Source: an uncultured Eubacteriales bacterium
GTDB lineage: Bacteria; Bacillota; Clostridia; Oscillospirales; Oscillospiraceae
DNA length: 35,684 nucleotides
Assembly: GCA_900546295.1 (NCBI GenBank)
Contig: URCK01000011.1
Coordinates: 1 to 35,684 of the forward strand
Direction of reading: 5' to 3'
Positions 17,121 through 24,735 of this stretch are shown here, piece after piece (position 1 is the first letter of the stretch; every line of letters begins with the position of its first letter). The notes under the pieces are model-generated. The model had not been told where the DNA came from. It saw only the letters and a list, made by a program, of their open reading frames with translations, and ran no database searches. Made by a program: the position numbers and the translations under genes.

Positions 17121-17469
17121 GTATTTTCGCAGCCGGAAGAAGCTGCAAGGTGAGATCTCGCTCAACGATACGCTCGATGCCGACGCCGACGGCGACGCGC
17201 TCTCATTTCTCGATGTCGTCGGCGTGGAGGACACGATGTACCTCGACATTCAGGACCGCGACGACTGCCTGCTCGTGCGAAAGCTCGTGCGCGACTGCCT
17301 GACCGAGCGCGAGAGGGAGGTCGTCACCATGCGTTATGGCCTTGGCGGGAAAATGCCCCGCACGCAGCGCGAGGTGGCCCAAAAGCTCGGAATCTCGCGC
17401 AGCTATGTCTCGCGCATTGAAAAGCGCGCGCTGCAAAAGCTGGAGGAGGCCTTTGGCGAGCGCACATAA
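17107..17469 (+). pseudogene. sigK: C-terminal half of a SigK-type sporulation sigma factor (spoIIIC-like, split gene)
   Basis: The translated frame from NEILMYFRSRKK to the stop (120 codons) covers the end of sigma region 2, region 3 and region 4. The highly conserved end is LTEREREVVTMRYGLGG and then RTQREVAQKLGISRSYVSRI, ending EKRALQKL, the -35-reading helix-turn-helix of SigE/SigK. SigK is favoured over SigE by RSYVSRIEKRAL and by the LRSLKK-like start. The N-terminal half (core-binding region 1.2/2) is missing. In-frame sequence upstream (TTG at 17035 inside a hairpin) has no sigma similarity, no ribosome site and no promoter. It is either the 3' part of a gene rebuilt by recombinase-mediated excision in the mother cell, as in B. 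subtilis and C. difficile, or a dead fragment. It ends convergently with the iscU terminator. Confidence 0.8.
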
Positions 17470-17498
17470 AAAAACGCGGGGCGCTTTGGCGCCCCGCG
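17468..17498 (-). terminator. Terminator of the iscS-iscU operon
   Basis: Read on the - strand, CGCGGGGCGC / GCGCCCCGCG form a 10-bp stem with a 4-base loop followed by seven Ts. It lies right at the end of the convergent SigK-like fragment. Confidence 0.9.
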
Positions 17499-17546
17499 CC
17501 CGCTTAGGGGAGAAGCGGGAGAGAAGAGGGAAAGAATTTTGCGGCG

Positions 17547-17981
17547 TTACACCATGCGGCACGCTTCGCACTCTTCCGTGTCGGGAAATTTCTTGTGGTT
17601 GTAGGCGATGCCGTTTTTGTCGTAGTAGTCCTTGATGGCGGACTTGAACGCCTCCTCGGCGAGCACGCTGCAATGCAGCTTGTAGGCGGGCAGACCGCCG
17701 AGTGCGTCGACTACGTCCTTGTTGGTGATCTTGAGCGCCTCGTCGATGGTCTTGCCCTTGATCATTTCGGTGGCGATGGAGCTCGAGGCAATCGCGCTGC
17801 CGCAGCCGAAGGTCTCAAACTTCACATCGTCGATCTTATCACCGTTGATCTTGAGGTACATCTTCATGATATCGCCGCACTTGGCATTGCCGACCTGGCC
17901 GACGCCGTCCGCGTTTTCAATCTCGCCGACATTGCGCGGGTGCATGAAATGATCCATCACAGTTTCTGTATAGAGAGCCAT
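17547..17981 (-). CDS. iscU: IscU/NifU-type Fe-S cluster scaffold protein
   Basis: A 144-residue cytoplasmic scaffold. The three cluster ligand cysteines are Cys35 (NAKCGDIM), Cys60 (TFGCGSAIASS) and Cys103 (LHCSVLAEEA), with Asp37 in the first motif as in IscU rather than SufU. The N-terminus MDHFMHPRNVGEIENADG is diagnostic. A short C-terminal extension ends EECEACRMV, with two further cysteines, often seen in clostridial homologues. It accepts sulfur from the desulfurase IscS and passes the assembled cluster to target proteins. It follows iscS by 27 bases with AGGAGG about 9 bases before ATG, so they are one operon. No iscR, hscA or fdx is beside it. Confidence 0.96.
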   Translation of the reverse strand: MALYTETVMDHFMHPRNVGEIENADGVGQVGNAKCGDIMKMYLKINGDKIDDVKFETFGCGSAIASSSIATEMIKGKTIDEALKITNKDVVDALGGLPAYKLHCSVLAEEAFKSAIKDYYDKNGIAYNHKKFPDTEECEACRMV

Positions 17982-18008
17982 CTTTTGTTCCTCCTTGATG
18001 TGCTGATG

Positions 18009-19199
18009 TTATAAAATGAACGATTTTCTGCCGCTGACAAGGTCCTTCCACATCGGGGACATGCCGCGCAGGTAAGAGACGACCTCGGGCACGGCCTCGA
18101 GGATGCGGTCCACGTCCTCGTCGCTGTTCCATTCGCAGAGGCTCAGGCGCAGCGAGCCGTGCGCCACCTCATGCGGCCTGCCGATGGCCAGCAGCACATG
18201 GCTCGGGTCGAGCGAGCCGGACGTACACGCGCTGCCGGAGGAGGCACAGATGCCCTTTGCGTCGAGCAGCAGCAGAAGGCTTTCGCCTTCAATGCCCTCA
18301 AAGCAGAAGCTCACATTGCCGGGCAGGCGGTTCACGGGATCGCCGTTGAGCGCGCTGTGCGGAATATTGGAAAGACCGGCGATCAGGCGGTCGCGCAGAG
18401 CGCTGACCTTTTCGGCATTCTCGTCGATGTGCGCGCAGGCTTCCTCCAGCGCCGCGGCCATGCCCATGATGGCGGGGATGTTCTCCGTGCCGGCGCGCTT
18501 GCCGCGCTCCTGCGCGCCGCCCTCAATGAGGCTCGTGAGGGGAACGCCCTGCCGCGCGTACAGAAGCCCGATGCCCTTCGGGCCGTGGAACTTGTGCGCG
18601 GAGAGGGAGAGCATGTCGATGCTCTGCGCCTTGACGTCAATGGGAATATGGCCCGCCGCCTGCACCGCATCAGTGTGGAAGAGCACGCCAGCCTCGCGGC
18701 AGACCCTGCCGATCTCGGCGACAGGAAGGATAGAACCGATCTCATTGTTGGCGTACATGACGGTGACAAGGCAGGTATCTGCGCGGATGGCGTCCTTCAC
18801 CTGCTGCGCCGTGACCGTACCGGTGGGGCCGACGGGCAGAAGCTCGACCGCGAAGCCCTCTTTTTCAAGCTTTTTGAGTGTGTGCAGCACGGCGTGATGC
18901 TCAAAGGCCGTCGAAATGATGTGCTTTTTGCCCTTGCGCTCGCCGAGACGCGCGGCGGAAAGGATGGCCTGATTGTCGGCCTCGCTGCCGCCGGAAGTGA
19001 AGTAGATCTCGCGCGGCGAGGCGTTCAGGCACTTTGCCACGCGCTCGCGCGCGCTTTGCAGCGCCTCGGCCGCCTGCTGGCCCACGGAGTGCAGGCTCGA
19101 GGGGTTGCCGTAGATCGTTTCCATATAGGGCAGCATCGCCTCGATGGCCGTGCGGCTCATCTGCGTGGTGGCGGCGTTGTCTGCGTAAACAGTCGTCAT
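18009..19199 (-). CDS. iscS: Cysteine desulfurase, IscS/NifS type
   Basis: A 396-residue PLP enzyme that converts cysteine to alanine and an enzyme persulfide, feeding IscU and tRNA thiolation. Landmarks are the N-terminus VYADNAATT, the EHHAV histidine motif, Lys203 in LSAHKFHGPKG as Schiff-base lysine, and the catalytic Cys325 in SSGSACTSGSLDPSHVL. The long mobile loop around the Cys places it in class I (IscS/NifS), not SufS. AAAGGAG lies 9 bases before ATG. It is the first gene of an iscS-iscU operon transcribed from a strong - strand promoter with a flanking inverted repeat. The usual Rrf2/IscR regulator gene is absent nearby. Confidence 0.96.
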   Translation of the reverse strand: MTTVYADNAATTQMSRTAIEAMLPYMETIYGNPSSLHSVGQQAAEALQSARERVAKCLNASPREIYFTSGGSEADNQAILSAARLGERKGKKHIISTAFEHHAVLHTLKKLEKEGFAVELLPVGPTGTVTAQQVKDAIRADTCLVTVMYANNEIGSILPVAEIGRVCREAGVLFHTDAVQAAGHIPIDVKAQSIDMLSLSAHKFHGPKGIGLLYARQGVPLTSLIEGGAQERGKRAGTENIPAIMGMAAALEEACAHIDENAEKVSALRDRLIAGLSNIPHSALNGDPVNRLPGNVSFCFEGIEGESLLLLLDAKGICASSGSACTSGSLDPSHVLLAIGRPHEVAHGSLRLSLCEWNSDEDVDRILEAVPEVVSYLRGMSPMWKDLVSGRKSFIL

Positions 19200-19223
19200 A
19201 AGATATCGCTCCTTTGTGTCGGG

Positions 19224-19290
19224 AATAAAACCTATCTTTCAAGTATGTTTATATGATACACGCAAAAACATATTGTGTCAATAGGTTTAT
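19224..19290 (-). promoter_or_regulatory. iscS promoter flanked by an AAACCTAT/ATAGGTTT inverted repeat
   Basis: On the - strand, TTGACA (19276-19281) and TATCAT (19253-19258) have a 17-base spacer. AAACCTAT (19228-19235) in the leader and ATAGGTTT (19281-19288) abutting the -35 form an inverted repeat that brackets the promoter. It could be an operator pair for an unlinked regulator; the binding protein is unknown. Confidence 0.65.
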
Positions 19291-19355
19291 GAAAAAATCC
19301 GATTACACTTTACGCAAGCTGTAATAAAAAAGACAATTCTTAGCATGATTACCTA

Positions 19356-19384
19356 TTGCATCCTGATTTGATATGTGCTAAAGT
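19356..19384 (+). promoter_or_regulatory. Probable promoter of the TTG-start SLH gene
   Basis: TTGCAT (19356-19361) and TAAAGT (19379-19384) with a 17-base spacer, 50 bases before the start codon. Only moderate matches to consensus. Confidence 0.45.
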
Positions 19385-19433
19385 GCATGCTGTGTTTCGA
19401 TAAGCAGCACAAATACAAGAAGGAGGCAATACA

Positions 19434-22400
19434 TTGAAGAAGAAAATTGGATGCCTGCTCGTCTCGCTGCTCATGCTGACAACGTCACTGAATGTGACGG
19501 CGTTTGCAAAGCAAGGCGACGATGACGCAGCGCTGAATGCACAGTACAAATACACAAACAACGGCTACACGCTGGAAAAGGTTTCCCACGCGGATGTCGC
19601 CGCCGGGCAGAACGACGGCTTTGTGGACTACTACCAGTACACCGACCCGGCTGGGAAAGTATGCACCGGCGTGGTCGAGCACATGTATGTCTCCGGCTCT
19701 GATACGCCCGTGGCCGATACGGCCGCGGAGCTTGCAAAGCTGAGAGAAAAGCTTGAGGCCAAGTATCCCGGTGCTGGCGATGAGCAGATCGACAGGATGC
19801 TTTCTGAGATCGAGGCGAGCCTGACCGGCGACGCCTGCCAGTCCTACGCCTTCTCCGCGCTGGGCTATGGCGACTGGGTCTACATCGGCACGATGTACGG
19901 CGGTACCGGCATCACCAAGCACAACGCCAAGACGATGTTCGAGTCGCTCGGCCTTTTGAAGGAGGAGACGAACCAGGACGGCTCCACCAATCAGGAGGCT
20001 GTGGAATACAACCAGAAGCTGGTCGACAATGCAGTGGGTCTGCTCTACGGCGACAACTATTACACCGAGCATCCCGTGCCCACGCAGGGAATCCTCTTCA
20101 AGATGAACGTCAAGACCGGCGAGAGCAAGATCATCATGGCCGGTTCTGTCAACGGCTATCAGGTCACGCTGCGCAACGCGGTTGCGTACAACGGCCGCTT
20201 CTACTTTATCGGCACGCAGGTCGGCACGGAGAGCGTGGCGGACGCTGCGACCGGCATTCCCTCCATCTTTGAGGTCAACCCTGAGGACGATTCTTTCCGT
20301 ACCGTCTATCAGGCGGTGGACATGGACGAGTACCGCGCCATGCAGCAAGCTCATGTTTTTCCCATTCCCCGCGCGATCGCTGTGTATCAGGGCTCTCTGA
20401 TCGCTTCTGTTACGCAGATGGACGGCGCGCACATCATCGCCTATACGCCCGATGCGGCTGACTTCAATGCCGACGGCAGCTTCAAGGGCATCAAGGACGG
20501 CATTACGCTGCGCAACCCCGAGTTTACCGAGATCGCGGAGCAGAGCGAAGAGCTCCTCAACTACCCCGCCTACCATATGTATGACGCCAACTACGGCGGC
20601 ACGGTCTACCAGATGATCGAGTACGACGGCAAGCTGTATATGGCGATCAACGCCGGCCAGAAGGCGCTGCACTCCACGCTGAACCCGGAAGAGGGCGTTT
20701 ACACCGCAGTCGACCCCGATACGCTGGAGGAGACCAAGTGCTACGCGGGCTATGCGATCCTCGAGGGTACGCTGGCCCCCGGCGCCTCTCCCTCTGACCG
20801 CAGCGCCTGGAGCTGGGAGCCGATCATCGGCAACACGCAGAACGATCAGTGGGATGACGCGATCAACCACGCCGATAAGCATCCGGCCAAGTACACCTTC
20901 AACATCGATCCCAACCGCTTCGCGGCTGCGATCTGCACCATGGAGGTCTACAACGGCTATCTCTACATCGGTGACTATAACGACGTGACCCAGGCGACCT
21001 ATCCCATGCTGCAAATGGACTTCATCCATCTGGCAACGCTCCTGTCCCAGTCGGTGAACCTGTATCGCATGAACGGGCAGCATGAGATCGAGCTTGTTGT
21101 GGGCGACAAGACCCAGACCTTCCCGAACGGCTCCATCTCCGGCCTTGAGAGCGGCTACATGGGCCTCAACGGCCACGGCAGCCGCATCAACCAGTATACC
21201 TCCATGACCCAGATCTGGGACACGGACAAGACGGATGACAACGACGGCGTGATGCTGCTCGGCACGCTGGATGAGGGCTCTCTCCTGCGCCCGATGATCC
21301 AGATCATGAACGGCGACGTGCTCAAGATGAGCGAGGACGAGTGGAAAGAGAAGATCAACTACCTCAAGGTTCTCATCCAGCTGCTGGTCGAAAAGAATCT
21401 TGGCGGCGATAACGCGACTGCCGACCTGTTCGCCGATGCTGCGGCAGACGATGCCTCTTCTGACGACAGCGCGCTGACGGCGGAGGAAAAGGTCGCGCGT
21501 GCGCTCGCGGCGGCGCAGTCCTTCGACCTCCGAAACGGCGCACAGCTGGCCTCTGAATTTGATGAAAACGTCGATCCGGATGTTGTCAGCGAGCCCATCA
21601 GCCTCACGCCGGAGCAGACGGCTTCTCTGGTTGAGGGCATCAAGAACGGCACGATCGTTCCGCACAGCATGGATGCAGGCCGGGCTGTGGAGGCGCTCTC
21701 GCTCACCTATGGCATGAGCACCATCACCGATCTTGTCAGCGCCAGCGGACAGGAGAATATCGAGGCGTTCTATGAGGTGTATCGTGAGCTTGTCGAATAC
21801 TATCAGGACCTCAAGGACAGCGGCTATGTGGAGCTGCCGGAGGCGCTTGAAAAGGTGCTCGATCAGGTCCTCACGGTGGAGAGCGCCAGACAGCTCAGAG
21901 CGCTGCTTACCTGCCTCAACTCGGTGAGCACCTCTGTCATCGGCTGCGATACCTATGCCATCACTACGGACGCCAACGGCGGCAATTTCGCGATCAATGA
22001 GGTCACGCTCGACGGCCTTGGCGATAACTCCAACCAGACGATGCGCAACTTTGCCCTTACGGACGACTATGTCGTTTTCATCCCGGGCAACGCCATGAGA
22101 GGCGGCTCTGTTTACCGCCTGATCGACTGGCCGGGCAAGCAGGAAACGCCCGCGCCGGATCCCAAGCCGGACCCCAAGCCGAACCCTGATCCTGTTCCTA
22201 CGCCCGTGCCGGGCAGCGGCTCGTCTCTGTGCACGCTGCACTTTGAGACCAACGGCGGCAGCGAGCTGAAGGATCTGAGAGTTGCCGCCGGTACGACGGT
22301 CGACCTGAGCAAGTATGTGACAGAGAAAACCGGCTTTGCCTTTGCCGGCTGGTATGCCGACAAGGAGCTGACAAAGGCTCTGGACACGGTGAAGGTCACC

Positions 22401-22985
22401 GGCTACACCACGGTTTACGCCAAGTGGGCCTGCCCGTTTGTTGACGTGACGGAAAAGGACTGGTTCTACGGCGATGTGATGTCCATGTACGAAAAGGGCC
22501 TTATGAGCGGCACGAGCAGCAACATGTTCAGCCCCTATCTGACCACGACCCGTGGCATGATCGTTACCATCCTTTACCGCATGGAGGGTTCTCCCGCTGT
22601 CAGCGGTGCCAGCAGCTTCCAGGACGTGAAGGCGGATGCGTATTACAACAACGCTGTGATCTGGGCTGCGGCCAACGGGATCGTGACGGGTGTGAGCAGC
22701 ACGCAGTTCTGCCCGGACAACGCCATCACCCGCGAGCAGTTTGCTGCGATCCTGTTCCGCTATGCGCAGTATAAGGGTATGGATGCTGTGACGATCGAAG
22801 AAAATCTTGCAGCATTCCCTGACGGCGGCAGCGTGAGCGGCTATGCCGTCAGTGCGATGAACTGGGCGGTCGGCGCCGGGCTGCTTCGCGGCGATGCCAG
22901 CGGTCTGCTGATGCCCAAGGGCGAAGCGAACCGTGCGCAGGCGGCTGCGATGCTCAACCGCTTTATTGAAAACGTGCTGAAGTAA
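19434..22985 (+). CDS. SLH-anchored surface protein with InlB-type repeat; function of N-terminal region unknown
   Basis: A 1183-residue exported protein. The start is TTG at 19434, fixed by a perfect AGGAGG 7 bases upstream and by the signal peptide it begins (MKKKIGCLLVSLLMLTTSLN, cleavage near TAFAKQ). Residues 30 to about 610 form a large beta-rich region with no family I recognise; repeated blocks such as GDWVYIGTMYGG, GRFYFIGTQVG and GYLYIGDYND, and the spacing of Tyr/Trp/Gly strands, suggest a beta-propeller. Residues 640-860 are more helical. A Pro-rich linker (about 902-925) leads to an InlB B-repeat-like domain (GFAFAGWYADKELTKALDTV, about 933-1000) and three C-terminal SLH motifs (FVDVTEKDWFYGDVMSMYEK onward, about 1002-1180). 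It would be wall-bound, facing outward. It stands alone, with its own promoter and terminator. Confidence 0.88.
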   Translation: MKKKIGCLLVSLLMLTTSLNVTAFAKQGDDDAALNAQYKYTNNGYTLEKVSHADVAAGQNDGFVDYYQYTDPAGKVCTGVVEHMYVSGSDTPVADTAAELAKLREKLEAKYPGAGDEQIDRMLSEIEASLTGDACQSYAFSALGYGDWVYIGTMYGGTGITKHNAKTMFESLGLLKEETNQDGSTNQEAVEYNQKLVDNAVGLLYGDNYYTEHPVPTQGILFKMNVKTGESKIIMAGSVNGYQVTLRNAVAYNGRFYFIGTQVGTESVADAATGIPSIFEVNPEDDSFRTVYQAVDMDEYRAMQQAHVFPIPRAIAVYQGSLIASVTQMDGAHIIAYTPDAADFNADGSFKGIKDGITLRNPEFTEIAEQSEELLNYPAYHMYDANYGGTVYQMIEYDGKLYMAINAGQKALHSTLNPEEGVYTAVDPDTLEETKCYAGYAILEGTLAPGASPSDRSAWSWEPIIGNTQNDQWDDAINHADKHPAKYTFNIDPNRFAAAICTMEVYNGYLYIGDYNDVTQATYPMLQMDFIHLATLLSQSVNLYRMNGQHEIELVVGDKTQTFPNGSISGLESGYMGLNGHGSRINQYTSMTQIWDTDKTDDNDGVMLLGTLDEGSLLRPMIQIMNGDVLKMSEDEWKEKINYLKVLIQLLVEKNLGGDNATADLFADAAADDASSDDSALTAEEKVARALAAAQSFDLRNGAQLASEFDENVDPDVVSEPISLTPEQTASLVEGIKNGTIVPHSMDAGRAVEALSLTYGMSTITDLVSASGQENIEAFYEVYRELVEYYQDLKDSGYVELPEALEKVLDQVLTVESARQLRALLTCLNSVSTSVIGCDTYAITTDANGGNFAINEVTLDGLGDNSNQTMRNFALTDDYVVFIPGNAMRGGSVYRLIDWPGKQETPAPDPKPDPKPNPDPVPTPVPGSGSSLCTLHFETNGGSELKDLRVAAGTTVDLSKYVTEKTGFAFAGWYADKELTKALDTVKVTGYTTVYAKWACPFVDVTEKDWFYGDVMSMYEKGLMSGTSSNMFSPYLTTTRGMIVTILYRMEGSPAVSGASSFQDVKADAYYNNAVIWAAANGIVTGVSSTQFCPDNAITREQFAAILFRYAQYKGMDAVTIEENLAAFPDGGSVSGYAVSAMNWAVGAGLLRGDASGLLMPKGEANRAQAAAMLNRFIENVLK

Positions 22986-23004
22986 GAATTTCCCGCTGAA
23001 TACG

Positions 23005-23039
23005 AAAGCGAGCAGGCAGCTTTGCCTGCTCGCTTTTTT
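23005..23039 (+). terminator. Rho-independent terminator after the SLH gene
   Basis: AAAGCGAGCAGGCA (23005-23018) pairs perfectly with 23023-23036 around GCTT, ending in six Ts. Confidence 0.95.
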
Positions 23040-23068
23040 GTCTCTGCCGGAGAAATGGCACGCTTCCC

Positions 23069-23097
23069 TTGACGGCGCGGGGCTTTTGTGATATCCT
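23069..23097 (+). promoter_or_regulatory. Promoter of the riboswitch-controlled operon
   Basis: TTGACG (23069-23074) and TATCCT (23092-23097), 17-base spacer, just ahead of the cobalamin aptamer. Confidence 0.7.
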
Positions 23098-23111
23098 GTC
23101 GCAGCAACTGA

Positions 23112-23300
23112 ATAGGACTTGGGGTGCCGCCGGGAGGCGGCCGAACAGGGAAGCGGGGTGTAAATCCCCAGCGGAGCCGCCGCCGTGATGGAAGAGACCG
23201 TTTTCGATATGCCACTGGAGCAGTCCGGGAAGGTGAAAACGGACGGGGATGCCTGAGCCGGAAGACCTGCCTCAAGTGCCGTACAAAGCGCCGCGGACCT
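23112..23300 (+). ncRNA. Cobalamin (B12) riboswitch aptamer
   Basis: The leader has the conserved core in order: ACAGGGAAGCGGGGTG near 23145, TAAATCCCCAGCGGAGCCGC near 23161, a variable arm, and the B12 box GCCGGAAGACCTGCC at about 23256-23270. This matches the AdoCbl/MeCbl class. High cobalamin would reduce expression of the genes behind it. Confidence 0.93.
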
Positions 23301-23322
23301 TCGGCTAAAAAGTACACGCTCA

Positions 23323-23365
23323 GCAGGGCGGGGGAACCCCGGCCTGCCGGTCTCTTCTTTCTTTG
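23323..23365 (+). terminator. Expression-platform terminator of the cobalamin riboswitch
   Basis: GCAGG-G-CGGGG pairs with CCCCG-G-CCTGC (one G/G mismatch) over a short loop, followed by a pyrimidine- and T-rich run. Its place between the aptamer and the ribosome site suggests control by transcription attenuation. Confidence 0.6.
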
Positions 23366-23401
23366 TATGGCTTGCCAAAACAAAAAAGGAGAGATTTTTT
23401 C

Positions 23402-23803
23402 ATGGAGAAAAAGAACAACAAGAAAGGGCTTATTGCCCTTGCGGTGGTCCTCGTGCTGGCCATCGCTGCGCTCATCATCTGGCAGGTGAACAAGCCTGAG
23501 CCGCAGCAGGGCGGCAAGGAGATCACGGTTAACGTCGCGCACCTGAACGGCGACGATACCTCCTACACCATCACGACCGACGAAGAGTATCTGCGCGGCG
23601 CGCTCGAGCAGGAAGACCTGATCGAGGGCACCGAGAGCGAATATGGTCTCTATGTCACGACCGTCGACGGCGAGACTGCCGACGAGAGCAAGCAGGAGTG
23701 GTGGGGCTACAGCGTCAACGGCACCTTTGCCGAGCTTGGCGTTGACAGCCAGCCCGTCGCGGACGGCGACGTCTACGACTTCGTCCTGAATGTCGGCTGG
23801 TAA
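23402..23803 (+). CDS. Membrane-anchored DUF4430 (transcobalamin-like) protein
   Basis: A 133-residue protein with a positively charged N-terminus and one transmembrane helix (LIALAVVLVLAIAALIIW, about residues 9-26), then an extracytoplasmic beta domain ending WWGYSVNGTFAELGVD and GDVYDFVLNVGW. That ending (W..yvNG...dGD.y.f) is the hallmark of DUF4430, related to the C-terminal domain of transcobalamin/intrinsic factor. There is no lipobox Cys. The frame opens at 23363, but ATG 23402 has AAAGGAGAG just upstream and begins at the charged tail. The gene is directly behind a cobalamin riboswitch and overlaps an ECF S component, so the simplest role is surface capture of a corrinoid for the transporter. 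That role is inferred from context. Confidence 0.85.
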   Translation: MEKKNNKKGLIALAVVLVLAIAALIIWQVNKPEPQQGGKEITVNVAHLNGDDTSYTITTDEEYLRGALEQEDLIEGTESEYGLYVTTVDGETADESKQEWWGYSVNGTFAELGVDSQPVADGDVYDFVLNVGW

Positions 23804-24311
23804 GTCAGCACGGCTGAGCGCCCGCGAGATCGCGGAGCTCTCGCTCATCTGCGCGCTCATGGTCGCGGGAAAAGAGGGGCTGCGCGTCATCCCCAACGTC
23901 CATCCCGTCACGCTGCTGCTGCTTCTGGCGACCGCAGTGTACGGGATCAAGGCACTCTATCCCGCCTTCGGCTTTGCCATCCTCGAGATCGCGCTCTACG
24001 GCGCGGGGCTATGGAACCTGATGTACCTCTACGTCTGGCCCATCGTCGTATTTGCGGCGCTGCCGTTCCGGCAGAGCCGCAGCCGCGCGCTTTGGGCCGC
24101 CCTTGCGGGGTTGCACGGCCTCTGCTTCGGCGCGCTGTGCGCCATCCCATATCTTTTCATCGGCGGATGGAAGATGGCGTTTACCTGGTGGCTTTCGGGC
24201 ATCCCGTATGACGTCATTCACTGCGTATCGAACGCAGTTTTGGCCTTCGTGCTGCTGCCGCCGCTGCGCAAGCTGCTCGAAACGCTCAAAGCCCGCCAGA
24301 GTGGAACGTAA
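23790..24311 (+). CDS. ECF-type transporter S component (probable corrinoid or B12-related substrate)
   Basis: A 173-residue membrane protein with about five or six transmembrane helices, the size and profile of an ECF S component. The start of helix 1 (EIAELSLICALMVAGKEGLR) and the Pro/Gly-rich central segment fit that family. It overlaps the DUF4430 gene by 14 bases and lacks a good ribosome site, so translational coupling is likely. No EcfA/EcfT genes are here; a shared module elsewhere in the genome would energise it. Control by the cobalamin riboswitch argues for a corrinoid or a precursor as substrate. It has no obvious similarity by eye to BtuF/BtuC or to the known short CbrT signature, so the specific S-component family stays open. 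Confidence 0.8.
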   Translation: MSAGKSARLSAREIAELSLICALMVAGKEGLRVIPNVHPVTLLLLLATAVYGIKALYPAFGFAILEIALYGAGLWNLMYLYVWPIVVFAALPFRQSRSRALWAALAGLHGLCFGALCAIPYLFIGGWKMAFTWWLSGIPYDVIHCVSNAVLAFVLLPPLRKLLETLKARQSGT

Positions 24312-24314
24312 AAG

Positions 24315-24488
24315 CGAAAAAGAGGCAGGGCCGCTCATTTTGAGCGGCCCTGCCTCTTTGGGAAATGGAGGAAATGGGATTCGTTTTCAAGCAGTGTCAT
24401 CGTCCCGGCGCGAACGCTGCCGCGCCGCCCTCACCTGTACTGTCGTCCGTGCCGCAGACTGCGCAGGAATCGCGTTAAAATTATGCAC
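24315..24488 (-). ncRNA. Candidate small structured RNA (uncharacterised)
   Basis: On the - strand a good promoter (TTGCGT at 24517-24522, 16-base spacer, TATAAT at 24495-24500) predicts a start near 24488, and a strong terminator ends at about 24315. The roughly 170-base product has no open frame of note, but can fold: GATTC/GAATC and GCAGT/ACTGC nest around an inner CGGCGCG/CGCGCCG hairpin, followed by the terminator stem. An extended rod with internal loops near 170-190 bases is reminiscent of 6S RNA, but no sequence signature confirms this. Confidence 0.5.
24317..24359. terminator. 19-bp hairpin terminator, best on the - strand
   Basis: Bases 24319-24337 pair perfectly with 24341-24359 around TTT. 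On the - strand it ends in TTTTTCGCTTTT; on the + strand only three Ts, within the stem. It probably serves both the ECF gene and the candidate small RNA. Confidence 0.85.
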
Positions 24489-24494
24489 AAATAT

Positions 24495-24522
24495 ATTATA
24501 GCAAAAAGACACAAAAACGCAA
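24495..24522 (-). promoter_or_regulatory. - strand promoter without an annotated gene
   Basis: TTGCGT, 16-base spacer, perfect TATAAT, reading leftward into the intergenic region. It supports the candidate small RNA. Confidence 0.6.
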
Positions 24523-24639
24523 GTCCTGCGCGCAGATTTTTTTATCGACTGAAGGAAGGCCGGGCGGCAGCATCCGGGATTTCGTCAAGAAAACCGTAGT
24601 AAGCGTTCAAAATTCGTTCATATTTAGTCGAACGGACAC

Positions 24640-24668
24640 TTGTCATTCGCGCGCGAGAGTAGTATATT
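24640..24668 (+). promoter_or_regulatory. Promoter of the DAACS symporter gene
   Basis: TTGTCA (24640-24645) and TATATT (24663-24668), 17-base spacer. The stretch 24523-24639 upstream holds no recognisable feature. Confidence 0.65.
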
Positions 24669-24735
24669 CGTAAAAATTGCAAATGCGGCCCAGGCAGGGC
24701 GCGTATGCGCAGCAAAGGAAAGGAAACAACAACCA

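Noticed and set aside
19485..23378. A 1297-codon open frame on the - strand, and many similar long antisense frames (e.g. 5980-7749, 2735-4423, 26214-27746)
   Set aside because: They lie opposite clear genes, arise from GC-rich third codon positions, have compositions rich in Arg/His/Val/Leu without domains, and lack ribosome sites.
24361..24480. 4.5S (SRP) RNA or tmRNA in the gap before the symporter
   Set aside because: The conserved SRP apical loop and the tmRNA tRNA-like ends were looked for and not seen.
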